Assembly (NCBI RefSeq): GCF_002283365.1 | Contig: NZ_MQWD01000005.1 | Span: 62,001 to 126,000, forward strand | Direction: 5' to 3' | From: Rubrivirga marina | GTDB lineage: Bacteria; Bacteroidota; Rhodothermia; Rhodothermales; Rubricoccaceae | DNA length: 64,000 nucleotides | In this document: piece after piece, positions 1-8,100 of the stretch | How the letters are laid out: each line of letters begins with the position of its first letter | How positions within the stretch are numbered: position 1 is the stretch's first letter | The notes under the pieces: model-generated | Databases searched by the model: none | The model's input: the letters and a program-made list of their open reading frames with translations, nothing else | What the model was told of the DNA's origin: nothing | Translations under genes and position numbers: made by a program

Positions 1-524
1 TGTTCGCCGGCGACCCGCTCTACCGGATCGTGAACCCGGGCAACCTCTGGCTCCGGCTCGAAGTCCCGGCCCGGTTCGCGAGCGAGGGGCTCGGGGCCGA
101 CGCCGCCGTGTTCACCGTCGAGGGCGGCGACCGCCCCTACCGGGCCTCGGGCCGCGTCGGCGCCGCCCCCGCCATCGACCCCGAGACGCGGACGCTCCCG
201 GTCCACCTCGCCGTGGCCTCGAACGACGGGACGCTCCGGGCCGGGATGCTCGCCGACGCCCGCGTGTTCTTCGGCGGGGCCGAGCGCGCGACGACGATCC
301 CCCAGGCCGCCGTCCAGCTCGAGGACGGCCAGCCGGTCGCCTACGTCCAGACGGGCGGGGAGTCGTTCACGCGCCGCCCGCTCTCGCTCGGGACGTCCGA
401 CGGCGAGTTCGTCGTCGTGTACTCGGGCGTCGAGCCCGGCGAGCGCGTCGTGACCGACGGGGCCTACGCCGTCCACCTCGCCTCGCTGGGCGCCCAGGAG
501 ATCGGCCACGGCCACGCCCACTAG
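1..524 (+). CDS. RND efflux periplasmic adaptor subunit, C-terminal part (CusB/HlyD type)
   Basis: The reading frame is already open at base 3 and ends at TAG 522-524, so only the C-terminal part of the protein is present. The visible portion has the beta-barrel and membrane-proximal layout of CusB/CzcB adaptors, with the stretches IDPETRTLPVHLAV, LRAGMLADARVFF and VEPGERVVTDGAYAVHLAS. Such adaptors link an inner-membrane RND pump to an outer-membrane channel in the periplasm. It ends in a His-containing tail (EIGHGHAH). The pump gene at 551 follows after 26 bases, which supports an adaptor-pump operon. The N-terminal half and the signal peptide lie outside the window. Confidence 0.85.
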   Translation, partial: FAGDPLYRIVNPGNLWLRLEVPARFASEGLGADAAVFTVEGGDRPYRASGRVGAAPAIDPETRTLPVHLAVASNDGTLRAGMLADARVFFGGAERATTIPQAAVQLEDGQPVAYVQTGGESFTRRPLSLGTSDGEFVVVYSGVEPGERVVTDGAYAVHLASLGAQEIGHGHAH

Positions 525-550
525 CGCCCCGCTCGTAACCGACCGCCGCC

Positions 551-3500
551 GTGCTCGACCGACTCATCCGCTGGTCCCTCCAGAACCGCCTCGTCGTCCT
601 GTTCGCGGCGGCGGTCCTCCTCGCGCTCGGGGCGTGGGCCGCCGTCTCGACGCCGGTCGACGTGTTCCCCGACCTCACGGCCCCGACGGTCACCGTCCTC
701 ACCGAGGCGCACGGGATGGCCGCCGAGGAGGTCGAGAGCCTGGTCACGTTCCCCGTCGAGACGGCCGTGAACGGGGCCTCCGGCGTCCGCCGCGTCCGCT
801 CGGCCTCGTCGCAGGGCATCTCCATCGTCTGGGTCGAGTTCGACTGGGGCACCGACATCTTCCGCGCCCGCCAGGTCGTGAGCGAGAAGCTCCAGCTCGT
901 CGGGGCCGGGCTCCCGGCGGGCGTCGAGCCGCCGGTGTTGGCGCCCGTGACCTCGATCATGGGCGAGGTCCTGCTCGTCGGCCTCACGAGCGAGGCGCAC
1001 ACGCCGATGGAGGTCCGCGCGGCGGCCGACTGGCAGGTCCGGCGGCGGCTCCTGGCCGTCCCGGGCGTCTCCCAGGTGGTCCCCATCGGCGGGGCCGTCA
1101 AGGCGTACCAGGTGCTCGTGGACCCCGCCGCGCTCCAGGGCTACGACGTGACGCTGGGCGAGGTCGTCGAGGCCGCGGCGGCGTCCAACCTCAACGCGGC
1201 GGGCGGGGTCTACCAGGAGAGCGGGCGCGAGGTCCTGATCCGGGGGATCGGGCGCGCCCAGGACGTCGGCGATATCGCGCGGACGGTCGTCGCCACGCGC
1301 GGCGGCGTCCCCGTCCTCCTGGGCGACGTGGCCCGGGTCGAGGTCGGCCCGCAGCCGCGGTACGGGACGGCCTCGGTCGACGCCGAGCCCGCCGTCATCC
1401 TCTCGATCCAGAAGCAGCCCGGCGCCAACACGCTCGACCTCACCGAGCGGATCGCGGCCGAGCTCGACGCCATTCAGACCCAGCTCCCCGACGGGATGGA
1501 GGTGAACCCGGCGCTCTTCCAGCAGGCCGGGTTCATCGAGGTCGCCGTCGACAACGTGGTCGAGGCGCTCCGCGACGGGGCCGTCCTCGTCGTGGTCGTC
1601 CTGTTCCTCTTCCTGTGGAACGTCCGGACCACGTTCATCTCGGTGCTGGCGATCCCGCTCTCGCTCGCCGCCGCGCTCCTGGTGATGAAGGGGCTCGGGG
1701 CGACGATCAACACGATGACGCTGGGCGGGCTGGCGATCGCGATCGGCGCGCTCGTCGACGACGCCATCATCGACGTCGAGAACGTGTTCCGGCGGCTGAG
1801 GGAGAACCGCCAGCGGCCGGAGGGAGAGCGGCACCCCGCCCTCGCCGTGATCTACCAGGCCTCGAAGGAGGTCCGCGCGCCGATCCTCAACGCGACGCTC
1901 ATCATCACGGTCGTCTTCCTCCCGCTCTTCTTCCTCTCGGGCGTCGAGGGCCGGATGCTCCGCCCGCTCGGGTTCGCCTACGTCGTGTCCATCATGGCGT
2001 CCCTGTTCGTGGCCGTGACCGTCACGCCGGTCCTGTGCTCGTTCCTCCTGCCCGACACGGCGGCCGTCGGGCGCGAGCGCGAGAGCTGGCTCGTCGAGAA
2101 GCTCCAGGGCCGCTACCGGCGCACGCTCGACTGGGTGCTCGGGCACACGCGGGCCGTCCTCGTCGGGGCCGCGGCGCTCGCCGTCGTCGCGCTCGCGGCG
2201 TTCCCGCTCCTCGGGCGCGGGTTCCTGCCCGAGTTCCAGGAGGGCACCCTCGTCATCAGCGCCGTGACCGTCCCGGGGACGGGGATCGAGGAGAGCGACC
2301 GGATCGGGCGGCAGGCCGAGGAGATCCTGCTCGCGCACCCGGCCGTCGCGGGCACGAGCCGCCGGACGGGCCGGGCCGAGCTGGACGAGCACGCCCAGGG
2401 CGCCAACGCGGCCGAGATCGACGTCCGTCTCGACCTCTCGGGCCACGAGATGGACGCCGTCCTCGACGACCTCCGCGACGCGCTGGCGGTGCTCCCCGGC
2501 ACGAACATCACGATCGGCCAGCCCATCGGGCACCGGATCGACCACATGCTCTCGGGCACGCGGGCGTCGATCGCCGTCAAGGTGTTCGGCCCCGACCTCT
2601 ACGAGCTCCGCCGGGTCGCCGAGGGCGTCCGCGCGGCCGTCGAGCCCGTCGAGGGCGTCGTCGACCTCGCCGTCGAGCAGCAGGCCGACGTCCCCCAGCT
2701 CCGCGTCTACGCCGACCGCGCCCGGATGGCCGGGTACGGGGTCACGCCCGCCGCGCTCGGCGAGGCCATCGACGTGGCGTTCGCGGGCGAGGCCGTCTCG
2801 CAGGTGCGGGAGGGCCAGGAGGCCTACGACCTCGTCGTCCGCTTCGCCGACGACGCGCGCGGCGACGCCGAGGCCGTCCGGGCCGCGCTCATCGACACCC
2901 CGCTCGGCCCGCGCGTCCGGCTCGACCAACTCGCCGACGTCCGCTCGGAGCGCGGGCCGAACACGATCACGCGCGAGAACGTCCAGCGCAAGCTCGTCGT
3001 CTCGGCGAACGTGGCCGGGCGCGACGTGGGCTCGGTCGTCGACGAGATGCGGGAGGCCGTGGCCGCAGGCGTCGACGTGCCCGAGGGGTACTTCGTCGAG
3101 TACGGGGGCCAGTTCGAGAGCGCCCAGTCGGCCACGCGGACGATCGCGCTCCTCTCGGTCCTGTCGCTCGCGCTCATCTTCCTCCTATTGTACCAGCAGT
3201 TCGGGAGCGCCCGGACGGCGCTCCTCCTCCTCGTCAACCTCCCGCTCGCGCTGACCGGCGGCGTGTTCGCGCTGCTCCTGACGGGCGGCGAGCTCAACGT
3301 GGCCGCGCTCGTGGGCTTCGTGACGCTGTTCGGGATCGCGGTCCGCAACGGAATTCTGTTGGTCAGCCACTACCAGCAGCTCCTGGCCGAGGGGGCGCCG
3401 TTCCGCGAGGCCCTCGTGCGGGGCTCGCTCGAGCGGCTCAACCCGATCCTCATGACGGCGCTCACGGCCGGGCTCGCGCTCATCCCGCTCGCGCTCGGGG

Positions 3501-3721
3501 GTGGCGAGCCGGGCAAGGAGATCCAGACGCCGATGGCCGTCGTGATCCTGGGCGGGCTGCTCACCTCGACGGTCCTCAACATGGCCGTCGTCCCGGCCCT
3601 CTTCGCGAGGTTCAGCGGCCGTGACCGGCTCCGCCCGGAGCCCGGGGCGGGCGCGTTCGGGGACGGCCTCGCCGGGGCGCCGGTCGCGGCCGTCCGGCCC
3701 GTCGAGCCCGCCCATCCGTGA
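551..3721 (+). CDS. cusA: CusA-type heavy-metal RND efflux pump
   Basis: Inner-membrane proton/metal antiporter of the HME-RND family, 1056 residues, the usual full length. It starts at GTG with the expected MLDRLIRWSLQNRLVVLF amino terminus. The TM4 motif near residues 398-412 is AIAIGALVDDAIIDVEN. The position that is the first Asp in CzcA is Ala here, while the second Asp and the Glu are kept, which is the A/D/E pattern of the copper/silver pump CusA rather than the Zn/Co pump CzcA. The extra Asp pairs (DD, IID) are not in E. coli CusA, so the metal is uncertain. Its stop overlaps the next gene by 4 bases. Family is certain; substrate (Cu/Ag) is an inference. Confidence 0.9.
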   Translation: MLDRLIRWSLQNRLVVLFAAAVLLALGAWAAVSTPVDVFPDLTAPTVTVLTEAHGMAAEEVESLVTFPVETAVNGASGVRRVRSASSQGISIVWVEFDWGTDIFRARQVVSEKLQLVGAGLPAGVEPPVLAPVTSIMGEVLLVGLTSEAHTPMEVRAAADWQVRRRLLAVPGVSQVVPIGGAVKAYQVLVDPAALQGYDVTLGEVVEAAAASNLNAAGGVYQESGREVLIRGIGRAQDVGDIARTVVATRGGVPVLLGDVARVEVGPQPRYGTASVDAEPAVILSIQKQPGANTLDLTERIAAELDAIQTQLPDGMEVNPALFQQAGFIEVAVDNVVEALRDGAVLVVVVLFLFLWNVRTTFISVLAIPLSLAAALLVMKGLGATINTMTLGGLAIAIGALVDDAIIDVENVFRRLRENRQRPEGERHPALAVIYQASKEVRAPILNATLIITVVFLPLFFLSGVEGRMLRPLGFAYVVSIMASLFVAVTVTPVLCSFLLPDTAAVGRERESWLVEKLQGRYRRTLDWVLGHTRAVLVGAAALAVVALAAFPLLGRGFLPEFQEGTLVISAVTVPGTGIEESDRIGRQAEEILLAHPAVAGTSRRTGRAELDEHAQGANAAEIDVRLDLSGHEMDAVLDDLRDALAVLPGTNITIGQPIGHRIDHMLSGTRASIAVKVFGPDLYELRRVAEGVRAAVEPVEGVVDLAVEQQADVPQLRVYADRARMAGYGVTPAALGEAIDVAFAGEAVSQVREGQEAYDLVVRFADDARGDAEAVRAALIDTPLGPRVRLDQLADVRSERGPNTITRENVQRKLVVSANVAGRDVGSVVDEMREAVAAGVDVPEGYFVEYGGQFESAQSATRTIALLSVLSLALIFLLLYQQFGSARTALLLLVNLPLALTGGVFALLLTGGELNVAALVGFVTLFGIAVRNGILLVSHYQQLLAEGAPFREALVRGSLERLNPILMTALTAGLALIPLALGGGEPGKEIQTPMAVVILGGLLTSTVLNMAVVPALFARFSGRDRLRPEPGAGAFGDGLAGAPVAAVRPVEPAHP

Positions 3722-4089
3722 GCGCGCGGCAGAAGGCGATGGCGTACACCGTGCTCAAGGTTCTGGTCTCGGCCGTCCTCGTCGTCGCCATCGCCGAGGC
3801 CGGGAAGCGCAGCTCGTTCCTGGGCGCCGTCCTCGCGTCCGTCCCGGCCGTCTCCGTCCTCGCGTTCGTCTGGCTCTACGTCGACACCGGCGACGTGGCC
3901 CGTGTGGCCGACCTGGCCTCGGGCGTGTTCTGGCTCGTGCTCCCGTCGCTCGTCCTGTTCGTCGCGCTCCCGGCGCTCCTCTGCCGTGGGTGGGCGTTCT
4001 GGCCGAGCCTCGGGGCCTCGCTCGCAGCGACGGTCGTGGCCTACGCGGCGATGGTCGCCGCGCTCGGCCGGTTCGGCGTCCGACTGTAG
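3718..4089 (+). CDS. DUF3147-like small membrane protein
   Basis: 123 residues, GTG start overlapping the pump stop (GTGA), so probably co-translated. There are four hydrophobic segments: VLKVLVSAVLVVAIAEAG, FLGAVLASVPAVSVLAFVWLY, VFWLVLPSLVLFVALPALL and SLGASLAATVVAYAAMVAAL. The layout resembles DUF3147 proteins, inner-membrane proteins of unknown function that often sit beside metal pumps. No catalytic motif is visible. The operon position suggests an accessory role in efflux, but that is only context. Confidence 0.6.
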   Translation: MSARQKAMAYTVLKVLVSAVLVVAIAEAGKRSSFLGAVLASVPAVSVLAFVWLYVDTGDVARVADLASGVFWLVLPSLVLFVALPALLCRGWAFWPSLGASLAATVVAYAAMVAALGRFGVRL

Positions 4090-4183
4090 GGAGCAGTTCT
4101 CCCGTGCGGCACGGACGCTCGGCGAGAGACGCGGACCCCCGACTGCCCACTCCTGTGAACCCCACACGAACCACCTCGGCAGG

Positions 4184-4215
4184 GTTGCGCTACCTGATCT
4201 GCGTCTGTACGTTTG
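4184..4215 (+). promoter_or_regulatory. Bacteroidota-type promoter of the ArsR gene, candidate leaderless
   Basis: TTG (4185-4187), 20 bases, then TACGTTTG (4208-4215), an exact match to the Bacteroidota -33/-7 pattern TTG-N19-21-TAnnTTTG. Initiation about five bases after the -7 element would fall at or next to the A of the ATG at 4220, so the transcript would have no leader. No Shine-Dalgarno sequence precedes this ATG. Confidence 0.65.
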
Positions 4216-4228
4216 ATCCATGGTTCAA
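4213..4228 (+). promoter_or_regulatory. ArsR/SmtB-type operator overlapping the start codon
   Basis: TTGATCCATGGTTCAA is an inverted repeat in which 14 of 16 bases pair. It resembles the TTGAAC/GTTCAA arms of SmtB/CzrA operators. It overlaps the end of the -7 element, the predicted transcription start and the ATG at 4220, so bound repressor would block initiation. Autoregulation by the 4220 product is inferred. Confidence 0.6.
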
Positions 4229-4636
4229 TCGTCATCCGACTCCTGCGCCGTCCGCTGCGTCCACCCCGACGCCGTCGAGGCCGCCCGCGTCGCGCTGGCG
4301 GACCGCGCCGAGCGCTTGGACGGTGCCCGTGCCTTGTTCGCCGCGCTCGGCGACCCGACCCGGCTCCGGCTCCTCGCCGCGCTCCAGGTCGGCCCGCTCT
4401 GCACGTGCGACCTCGCCGCGACCCTCGGCGTGACCGAGTCGGCCGTGAGCCACCAGCTCCGCGGCCTCCGCGCGCTCCGGCTCGTCGCGAGCGACCGCGA
4501 CGGGAAGGTGGTCTACCACCGGCTCGACGACGACCACGTCGCCGCGCTCCTCAGCGTGGCCGCCGAGCACGTGGCCGAGGTGGCCGTTGAGGATGAAACG
4601 CGACCGGCCGATACGACGTTGGCCCCCGCCGCATGA
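4220..4636 (+). CDS. ArsR/SmtB-family metal-sensing repressor
   Basis: 138-residue winged-helix repressor. The core is LFAALGDPTRLRLLAAL, then PLCTCDLA (the alpha-3 metal-site position of ArsR/CadC), then the recognition helix TESAVSHQLRGLRAL. Cysteines in the N-terminal CAVRCVH and the pair in CTC could form a CadC-like thiolate site. DDDHVAALLSVAAEHVAE near residues 103-120 has the acidic/His spacing of an SmtB alpha-5 zinc site. It heads the operon running to 12933, so it probably represses the pump and adaptor genes until metal binds. Its operator overlaps its own start codon. The metal (Zn, Cd, Pb, Co) cannot be decided from sequence. Confidence 0.88.
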   Translation: MVQSSSDSCAVRCVHPDAVEAARVALADRAERLDGARALFAALGDPTRLRLLAALQVGPLCTCDLAATLGVTESAVSHQLRGLRALRLVASDRDGKVVYHRLDDDHVAALLSVAAEHVAEVAVEDETRPADTTLAPAA

Positions 4637-4998
4637 CCACGCTCCGCCGCCTCCTGCCCCCGCTCGCCGCGCTCCTCGCGGTCCTCGTCGTCGTGCAGAC
4701 GACCGACCTCGTCGCGTGCGCCGACGAGGCGGTCGCAACTGAGCACGAAGAGACGCACACGGACGCGCTCGCGAGTGGCGGCCACCCCGTCCCCGCGCCC
4801 GGAGACAGCCACGACGACGAGCACGAGCACGAGGAGGGCACCTTCGCCGACTGCCTCTGCCACGTCGTCTTCGCGCCGACCGGCATCGTCCCGGACGCCG
4901 GCGTCCGTCCGGCCTCCGAGCCCGCGGCGTACGTCTACGTCGGCGCCGCCCCGCCCGAGGTCGAGCCGCTGGGGCTCGACCACGTCCCCCTCGCCTGA
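4633..4998 (+). CDS. Exported His/Asp/Glu-rich small protein
   Basis: 121 residues, ATG overlapping the repressor stop (ATGA). A hydrophobic signal (PPLAALLAVLVVVQTTDLVACA) is followed by an acidic His-rich stretch (EHEETHTD, SHDDEHEHEEG) and FADCLCHVVF, which looks like a metal-binding knot. It resembles the small exported Cys/His proteins found upstream of metal RND pumps in Bacteroidota (I recall DUF6660; not confirmed). A periplasmic metal-buffering role is inferred from composition and context. Confidence 0.6.
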   Translation: MTTLRRLLPPLAALLAVLVVVQTTDLVACADEAVATEHEETHTDALASGGHPVPAPGDSHDDEHEHEEGTFADCLCHVVFAPTGIVPDAGVRPASEPAAYVYVGAAPPEVEPLGLDHVPLA

Positions 4999-5062
4999 GG
5001 ACCGTCCGCACGCCTGACGTAGGCGCGCTCGGCTAGCCGCCAGCGCCGCCCCGTGTGGACCC

Positions 5063-5084
5063 GCCGTGTCTGTGGAGACACGGC
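5063..5084 (+). promoter_or_regulatory. 8-bp hairpin in the 182-bp gap before the fused pump gene
   Basis: GCCGTGTC (5063-5070), a 6-base loop, then GACACGGC (5077-5084). It is not followed by a T-run, so it is not a classical terminator. It lies about 97 bases before the chosen pump start and may be a transcript-level control element or an operator. Nothing else was recognised in 4999-5180. Confidence 0.3.
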
Positions 5085-5180
5085 CGCTATCCCGCCCCGC
5101 CCGGCCGCCGCCGGACGCGCACGCTCCCGTGCCGTCCGGGCCGCCCGTCGGGAGTCCCCTCCTGTAGCCGGTCCTCCGTC

Positions 5181-8100
5181 TTGTTCGATCGCATCGTCGC
5201 GTTCTCGCTCCGCCAGCGGGTCCTCGTTCTCTTCGCCACCGCCGGGCTCGTCGCCGCCGGGCTCTACGCCGCCACCCGGCTGCCCGTCGACGCCGTCCCC
5301 GACGTCACCAACAACCAGGTCCAGGTCCTGACGCAGGCCCCGGCCCTCAGCCCGCTCGAGGTCGAGCGGTTCGTGACGGTCCCCGTCGAGCTCGCGCTCA
5401 AGTCGCTCCCCGACCTCGTCGAGCTCCGCTCGCTCTCGCGCCAGGGGATCTCGGTCATCACCGTCGTCTTCGAGGAGGGCGTCGACACCTACTTCGCGCG
5501 CCAGCTCATCCTGGAGCAGCTGAGGGGGATCGAGTCCGAGCTGCCCCCTGGCACCGAGACGCCCGAGCTCGGGCCGGTCTCGACGGGCCTCGGCGAGGTG
5601 TTCCGGTACACGCTCCGCGACACGACGGGCACCTACTCGCCGATGGAGCTCCGCACGATCCAGGACTGGATCGTCCGACGCCAGCTCCTCGGGGTCCCCG
5701 GCCTCGCCGAGGTCAACTCCATCGGCGGCACCCTCAAGCAGTACCAGGTGCTCGTCGACCCCGAGCGGCTCGCGGGCTACGGGCTCACGCTCCGCGAGGT
5801 GTTCGACGCGACGGCCGAGGCGAGCGGGAACGCGGGCGCCGCCTACATCGAGACCGGGCCGGAGCAGCTCTCGGTCCGCACCGACGGGCTCGTCCAGAGC
5901 CTCGACGACCTCCGCAACACCGTCGTCGCCACGCGCGGCGGGACGCCGGTCACGCTCGGCGACGTCGCCGAGATCACGCTCGGCCCGGCCATCCGGTTCG
6001 GGGCCGCCACCCAGGACGGCGAGGGCGAGGTCGTGACCGGGTTCGCGTTGCAGCTCAAGGGCGCCAACGCCCGCGTCGTGGTCTCGGCCGTCAAGGACCG
6101 GATCGACGAGATCCAGCGGGCGCTCCCCGAAGGGGTCACGATCGAGCCGTACTACGACCGGACGGCCCTCGTGAACCGGACCATCAAGACGGTCGGGAAG
6201 CACCTGGCCGAGGGCGCGCTCCTGGTCATCGTCGTGCTCCTCATCCTGCTCGTGAACCTCCGGGCCGGGCTGGTGCTCGCGAGCGTGATCCCGCTCGCCA
6301 TGATGTTCGCCTTTATCGGGATGTGGATCACCGGGACCAGCGCGAACCTCATGAGCCTCGGCGCCATCGACTTCGGGCTCGTCGTCGATGGCTCGCTCAT
6401 CATCGTCGAGAACGTCCTCCGACGGATCGGGGTGATGCAGAAGGAGGGCGGCGGCCGGCTGTCCAAGGAGGCGTTCCGGGACCTCGTCTACGAGGGGACG
6501 CTCGAGGTCCGGAAGGTGGCCCAGTTCGGCGAGGTCATCATCCTCGTCGTCTACCTCCCCATCCTGTTCCTCCGGGGCATCGAGGGCAAGCTGTTCACGC
6601 CGATGGCGCTCACGGTGAGCTTCGCGCTCATCGGCGCGGTGATCTTGTCGATCACCTACGTGCCCGTCATGTGCTCGCTGGTGTTCGACCCGGAGAAGCC
6701 GGTCAAGCACTCGCCCATCGTCGACTGGCTCCACAAGGTGTACCGCCCGCTCCTCGACCGCGCGCTCGCGATGCGGGCCGTCGTGGTCGGCGGGTCGGCC
6801 GTCCTCTTCGCCATTGCCATCGCCAGCTTCGGCGGGCTGGGCGCCGAGTTCGTCCCGCGCTTGGACGAGGGCGACGTCGCCGTCCAGATCATCCGGCTCC
6901 CGAGCGTGTCGCTCACCGAGTCCGTCGAGATCGCGGGCGACGTCGAGCGGCGGCTCATGGCCTTCGACGAGGTCGAGACCGTCGTCGGCAACACGGGCCG
7001 GGCCGAGATCTCGACCGACCCGATGGGCGTCGAGATCACCGACGCCTACGTGATCCTGAAACCGAAGGACGAGTGGCCCGAGGTCGACGGCGACCAACGG
7101 ACCAAGCCCGAGCTGGTGGCCGCCATGCAGGAGGCCGTCGAGGACATCCCGGCGGGCGTCCAGTTCTACCAGCCCATCGAGATGCGGACGAACGAGCTCA
7201 TCGCGGGTGCCCGCGGTGACGTCGTCGTCAAGATCTTCGGCGAGAGCTACGACGAGCTCACGCCGCTCGCCGAGCAGGTCCAGGCCATCGTCCAGGAGAC
7301 GCCCGGCGCGACGTCGGTCTCGATGGACCAGACGACCGGCTCGCCCCAGCTCGTCGTCCGGCCCGACCGCGCGGCGCTGGCCCGCTACGGGCTCACGGTC
7401 GAGGCCCTGAACCGGATCGTCCAGACGGCCGTCGGCGGCGCCGTCGCGAGCGAGGTGTACGAGGGCGAGCGCCGGTTCGACCTCGTCGTCCGGTTCGCCG
7501 AGGGCGCCCGGTCGAGCCCGGCCGCCGTCGAGGCCCTCCCGGTCGTGACGCCGACCGGGGCGCAGGTCCCGCTCGGCGCGCTCGCGGCCGTCGAGGTCAC
7601 GTCCGGGCCGGTGTCCGTCTCGCGCGAGGAGGGCAGCCGGTTCGTCTCGGTCCAGTCGAACGTGACCGGCCGCGACCTCGCCTCGTTCGTCGAGGACGTC
7701 CAGGAGCGCGTGGCCGCCGAGGTCGCGCTCCCGCCCGGCTACCGGGTCGACTACGGCGGCCAGTTCGAGAACCTCGAGGCGGCCACGGCCCGGCTCTCGC
7801 TCGTGGTCCCGCTCGCGCTCGTCCTCATCTTCGTCTTGCTGTTCCAGACGTTCGGGTCGATGCGGCTGGCGGCCATCATCTACCTCTGCGTCCCCCTCTC
7901 GGTCGTGGGCGGGGTGGGGATGCTCTACCTCCTCGGCCTCCCGTTCTCGATCTCGGCGGGCGTCGGCTTTATCGCCCTCTTCGGGATCGCCGTCTTGAAC
8001 GGGCTCGTAATGGTCGGGGCCATCCGCAAGTTCGAGATCCACGGGCTCCCCCGCCGCGAGGCCGTCCTCGCCGGCGCCGACGAGCGGCTCCGCGCCGTCG

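Noticed and set aside
521-2929. Long minus-strand open frame of 802 codons opposite the CusA gene
   Set aside because: Asp/Arg/Gly-rich with no motif; typical shadow frame in GC-rich DNA opposite a clear RND pump.
5055-5180. GTG start 42 codons upstream of the fused pump start
   Set aside because: The extra residues are Pro/Arg/Cys-rich, contain the hairpin at 5063, and have no counterpart in RND pumps.
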